From Wuchereria bancrofti (lineage: Eukaryota > Nematoda > Chromadorea > Rhabditida > Onchocercidae): a stretch of 64,000 bases of DNA. The stretch spans positions 800,461 through 864,460 of the forward strand of contig SSBO01000010.1 in the NCBI GenBank assembly GCA_005281725.1. The letters run 5' to 3'. The notes under the pieces were generated by a model that saw only the letters and a program-made list of their open reading frames with translations, did no database searches and was not told the DNA's origin. The first letter of the stretch is position 1; every line of letters starts with the position of its first letter. Below, one piece after another: positions 59,477-64,000 of this stretch. Both the position numbers and the translations under genes were made by a program.

Positions 59477-60645
59477 AATTTAGAACTTTTTCCTTTAACA
59501 AAAATAGTTTTGGACAATTATTGCTTCAAGTTAATTTGAATAAAATAATTTAAATTAGTTTGAAGAAATCAATTTGATTTCAAATACATAATGGCAATTT
59601 TATCTTCTTTTCTCATTACTCCAAAACTTCTTGAATCATTTCAAGTTTCATTTGAAATGTTTACATATTGTCTTATTGCTTCAATTTTCGCTTCTAATTC
59701 TACTTTTAGTATCGATTGGATGATAGTACTTAAAGCATTGGTTAACTCGTTTAAACCAAACATTTGTGTTACTTTAACTAATTTGTTTTCTCTTCAATTT
59801 GCTGAATTCAAACTCTGATTTGTTGTATTAGGTATTGATGAAGTTAAATTTCAATCTGCATTCTTCTAAAATTCAGATAAGCCACACATCTTTCTGATTG
59901 GTCAGGTTAAATATTAAATTTCAATAATTTTAATAATGGCTAAATATTAAATCTTGCTAACCATATTTATAAGAGTTGAAGGAATTCAATGAGTGCAGAA
60001 GAGTCGCAGTAAAAATTATTATAAATAGGTAAAAAGCCGAGACTGATACCCATTTGGCTTGTTAAGCAACTTGAGAAAAACGATAAATTAAACCAGAAGA
60101 TTGAACAAACAAAATTTTTTTAACTTTTTGTTATTGTTATCGTATAATATATTTATTTCGTGTCGGTTTTTCTTTTTTTGGAAATCTTTTATTTGCAAAT
60201 TTAAAAAAAAAAAATGTTGTTTTAATTTTTGCATTTGATATCATCAAAATTTTCATGCTTGATTAACAGAGAGCTTCTCAATTTTGAAGATTGCGATACT
60301 TGAAACACTCGAAGGCTTTTCAGGAAAAAAATGCTAAGCATTTAGGCATCATTCATCGAGAAGTATGTTTCAAAGCTCGATTGGATTAATTTTGATAATC
60401 TTATGCAATTTCAATAAATTCAATTTAAATATATCATAAAAATTTAAGATAATTCTTTTAAGATTATATTTGATTATACTATTACCAACAAAATTGCTTT
60501 CCCTTTATCATATTGAAAATGTATTAAATGAGACAACGATGATTATTTAGAAAGCTGAACTTTAAAAATTTATTAATTTGTTCAGATTTGAAGAAAAATT
60601 CTTCAAAATTATTTACATCTGTACAATTTTTAAATGTTTACTTTT
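59477..60645. other. Convergent intergenic region
   Basis: It separates the plus-strand type I protein gene (AATAAA 59539) from the minus-strand receptor gene (minus AATAAA at 60574-60569). It contains an orphan coding-like minus segment at 59641-59890 (see findings). Confidence 0.55.
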
Positions 60646-63600
60646 TTAGGCACTGGAATGTAGTAGGCTAGGACCTTCATCATTAACCATATTTCCTATA
60701 TTCCTATTTGACTTTTCCGGTACGTTGTTCTCAGCGTACTGTGACCAGATCATCGAACTTTCCATTGGTAATTCCGAAGTTGCCGTTACCGCCGGGCAAA
60801 CGCCTTCAATATTTCTACAATTTTAACTGTTAATCTCTCAAATTTGATCATAAAAAGCAATTCAGCTTAATACGTCATGGATATACGTGGGAGAAGGCGT
60901 AAAAATGATGTATCCTTCAATAATGTAATAAACAGATTTGCGTGGCAGCTCACGCAAAAGGCGTATAGTCACGGAGAAACTTGCAATATCAAATGAAATG
61001 AATTTCAAATTTCCTTTTGCGCATTGCAATAAAATATTGTTGAATACATACCTATTTAAGGCGTTTCGTGGTAATTCAAAAGCATTTTTGAAACTTGCAC
61101 TAGTAGTTGAATGTGATGAAGACTCTTTATAGTTCCGCTTAAGCTTCCATCTTAATTTGTAATCAAAAAATGAATGTGGTAGGAATACTTGTTTGAATTC
61201 CTGTAAAACAGTTGCAAAAAAAATTCTTTTCTAAACTATTTGCTTTTATTATATTTTGAATTATTTTAAAAACTCATAAAAGTTTAGAAATTGCTTTATC
61301 GATAGTACAAAATGGATTTAACCACCTTCTTGTGACATTTATTTGTGCCAACAGGAAGGTAAGTGCCACAAAATACTCTTTCATCTGACCGACGCTTGGA
61401 CAGCGACAAATTTAGCTAGCAAAAAGTGTAATTGACGAACGAGAAACCTAAGTGTGATTCGATGAGAGAAATTTGATGATTAAATTTCTATAATCACAGA
61501 GGTAAAGAAGGAAATGCGAACATTTCTGAACTGTTCACTCATTGAGCAATAGATAACAAATGTTGTGCACGAATTACACAGTGATAACAAATCCAGCAGA
61601 TCTCCGAGACTATTGTAGATGTGACGCCTGAATGCTTCCGGAAGGATACCGGAAAGCACCATCATAATACCTTGCGGTAATTCAGTGATTAAAAATACGC
61701 ATAAAATTGTTAGTAGCATACGGGTAGTACGATCTGCCCGATAAACAATACTTGTATTTGTCCTGAAATTTGAAATTCCGGATTAGTTGCTTATTCAATT
61801 ATGCAACAAAAAGCACTTTATGCTAATACACTTATTTAAGTACGTTGAATATTACTTTACCGGATCACCTATATAATGCGGTTTTGTACTACGGATTATT
61901 TGATGCAAAGTTTGCTCCTTTACTTTGATAACTGAAGAAAAGTAAAAATGAATTTTAAAAAAGTAGAAGATTTTCAAATATTTATGTCGGTGATATAATC
62001 ATCCATGAAAATGAAACGGCGTGCTAGGTCACGTACGTCACAGCAGTTTTGATATAGAAAAATGAAATAGTATTACTTGGCAGTGTCAATTTTACTTTGT
62101 CCGCGGTTTTTCTTCTTACTCTCATATTTTCCATTGTAGAAACGAGTTGAATGATATAAAAGTTTAAGTCGATTCTGTTGTACTCTTGTTAAAATTTTCA
62201 TGAGTAACCAAACGAAAGATGACAAAAGTAAACAAGGTGTCATCTTGAATACCGTACCTGATATCCAGAATGCCATCCGGAATATCTGAAGCATCACAGA
62301 AACATGGAATTGGTTTAATTTGAAATTCCTTTGGAATAAAACAGTGGACAGTATAACTCTTTACAATAATGCAAAATGATGATAACGGTAAATCAAAGGT
62401 AAAAATTAGGCGAAAATTTCAATCATCTGATTGAAAATGTAAATGAACAAATCTTCCGAATTGATTTTTAAGCTTAATTTTAGCTTTGAAATTTAAGGTC
62501 AGAGTGGGACCAATAGTTACTCGTTTTTTTAGGCACAAGCAATTTATTCATTCATTTCTCATTAGATTTAAAAATATGATAATTATACCTTTTTATTGCA
62601 TCTAAGATCCAATAATTTTTTTTTTTTAGAAAAATATATGAAAACTAATGTAATTTAGATTGAAATTAAAAAATGTCAATGCAAAGTGATGCATAAAATG
62701 ATTGAAAATTAGTACCAAACAATGTGCTTCAAGTGCTAAATCAGAAACACCAGGTACATAAGCTGATGCATCATAATTGCTTGTATCGGTAATATTGCAC
62801 GTTTCGCCAAGTTTCATTTCGATAATTTTATAAGCAAGAAAATTTGGTGTGTTCATCAATGTGACAAACAATACAACAAATGCTATCGCCATGTATGAAT
62901 GTCGCAGATGAATCTGAATTCATGATAAACTGTCTCAGAAAATCATTTTTAGCTTAAATTGCTCTGCCAACATTTTAAAATTGCAATTGCACCTCAGAAA
63001 ATATTAAATTTTATTTATTTTTTTTTATTAGTATTTAAGATTAGATTGCAATTACATAGTTTACTTCTTTTCAAATGAATGAGATAAAAAACTTTTAATT
63101 CAAAAGAGTGGTAAATTTTTCGTCTATCTTATTCATCAGAAATATGATAATTAATTACTTAAACAATTTAATCCAAAATAAAGTTTCTTTTAGAAGTAAT
63201 TGAATAGGACGAAACTTCTTTCTAATTATTCCATTCTCAAAATTCCACAATTCTTCCGTTAATTTCAGAAGAAAAATTTCATTTATCTAAAGCTATGTTA
63301 CATTACAACATTCAGTACAGGACTGTTTTTCATGGAAATCAAATTTTGTAGAATAATTAAATTTCTATCAGAGCCAGTGAATTAATTCATCAGATTATAT
63401 CGATGCATCTGATTACATCTAGGCCTTCTCAAAAAAAACTTTATGATGATTGGAACTATTTAATGAGTAGTAAATGACATTATTTCATGTATCGCTGAAT
63501 ATATCTAACAGTTAAACAGCGATCTGATAGTTTGCTTGAAGAAAACAGGCCTTAAGAGAAAGAAATTGTTAAATTATTTTCAGTTGCATTACAATTTTGC

Positions 63601-63783
63601 ATTTATGAACTCCAGAAAAGTGTCTATAAACACTTTGTTAACCGAGATTTAATTAAATTTTTGGTAATATATTATTATTGTTATTATGTTGAAAAAGTTT
63701 CAGTCCAAAACCATTACATACCCGCAAGACGTCGACCTTCCGCCTACTTCGTAATGTCATATACCGTATTAGTGCTAGCATAA
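60646..63783 (-). CDS. DMSR-like (myosuppressin-receptor-related) neuropeptide GPCR, 3' part
   Basis: Minus-strand exons in transcript order: 63783-63722, 62913-62716, 62285-62077, 61762-61498, 61143-61052, 60814-60646; 995 nt, phases closed to a TAA. The 5' exons (N-terminus, TM1-TM2 and most of TM3) lie beyond the right edge or in unseen exons. Visible: end of TM3 with ALIRYMTLRSRRK; TM4 (YMAIAFVVLFVTLMN); an extracellular loop with Cys (LGETCNITD); TM5 (KMTPCLLLSSFVWLL); a basic loop 3; TM6 with the hallmark TELPQGIMMVLSGILP; TM7 with SLGDLLDLLSLCNSCTTFVIYC and SEQFRN; then a Ser/Thr-rich tail ending LLHSSA. The TE-PQGI and LGDLLD/FVIYC-MS-QFR motifs are those of arthropod myosuppressin receptors and nematode dmsr genes. 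The likely ligand is an RFamide-type peptide (inference). The donor after TM7 could be 61522 or 61498, both in phase, and exon 61143 could begin at 61150. It is a Gq/Gi-type membrane receptor, probably neuronal. Confidence 0.88.
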
Positions 63784-64000
63784 CTGAAAACTTAGCATTT
63801 ACATCAACAATTGAAGTATACAAATAAGCTTGGCTATTTGTTTTATTGCTATCGGAACTTTATGTTTTCTTTTTTATATATATTTTTTTCTAAAAAAAAG
63901 AAAAAAAAAAACACTAATTCATAAAATAATCCATGTGACAATTTTTTCATCCGTTTCCTGATCTCATTACTTAGTTATTTTTAAATTAATAAATTCTAAA
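63784..64000. other. Probable intron of the GPCR gene
   Basis: AT-rich right edge with A/T homopolymers. No further receptor exon is visible on the minus strand within these 217 bases. Confidence 0.5.

Noticed and set aside
59245..59517. A 90-residue minus-strand frame
   Set aside because: It is antisense to the last exon of the type I membrane protein gene, whose frame is supported by phase and codon use.

Overview
The window is nuclear DNA from a nematode, most likely a filarial worm (Onchocercidae). The base composition is very AT-rich. Genes are split by many short-to-medium introns with TTTTCAG-type acceptors, and several starts sit just behind a pyrimidine-rich AG typical of spliced-leader addition. 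A ground-like (hedgehog-related) secreted protein is nematode-specific. I cannot name the species from sequence alone. No bacterial (Wolbachia-type) insert, reverse transcriptase or transposase was seen. All gene models are my own hand-made splice reconstructions, kept only where reading phase closes across every junction.

Layout. 83-1599 (+): last six exons of the peroxisomal AAA ATPase PEX6. 1600-10195: a large AT-rich gap. 10196-18500 (+): an 11-exon, 816-residue single-pass membrane protein with a PDZ domain. 18501-21199: gap holding a degraded seven-transmembrane receptor relic on the minus strand. 21200-23325 (+): a possible three-exon gene for a 61-residue secreted or membrane-anchored peptide, not recognised. 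24047-28613 (+): a 659-residue Ala/Gln/Glu/Lys-rich helical protein with repeated Trp-Pro-Pro-Pro motifs. 30765-33412 (+): ground-like secreted protein. 35994-41183 (+): full matrix metalloprotease with hemopexin domain. 42364-43868 (-): HDDC3/MESH1-type (p)ppGpp/NADPH phosphohydrolase. 45028-45110 (-): tRNA-Leu(CAG). 46358-51036 (+): bifunctional mRNA capping enzyme (cel-1). 53319-56115 (+): second, short metalloprotease without hemopexin and with an altered cysteine switch. 57146-59476 (+): unrecognised type I membrane protein with a four-cysteine ectodomain. 60646-63783 (-): 3' part of a DMSR-like (myosuppressin-receptor-related) neuropeptide GPCR whose 5' exons lie outside the window.

How they work together: there is no evident operon or pathway cluster. 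Housekeeping genes (PEX6, capping enzyme, HDDC3, tRNA) are interspersed with secreted or extracellular-matrix genes (ground-like protein, two metalloproteases) and membrane proteins (PDZ protein, type I protein, GPCR). The two metalloproteases flank the capping enzyme/HDDC3 block and look like diverged paralogues.

The best candidates for something undescribed are the 61-residue peptide gene, the four-cysteine type I membrane protein, the WPPP/helical-repeat protein and the PDZ membrane protein. Spacer curiosities include a perfect 28-base C tract, a four-copy 41-bp tandem repeat and several orphan coding-like segments.
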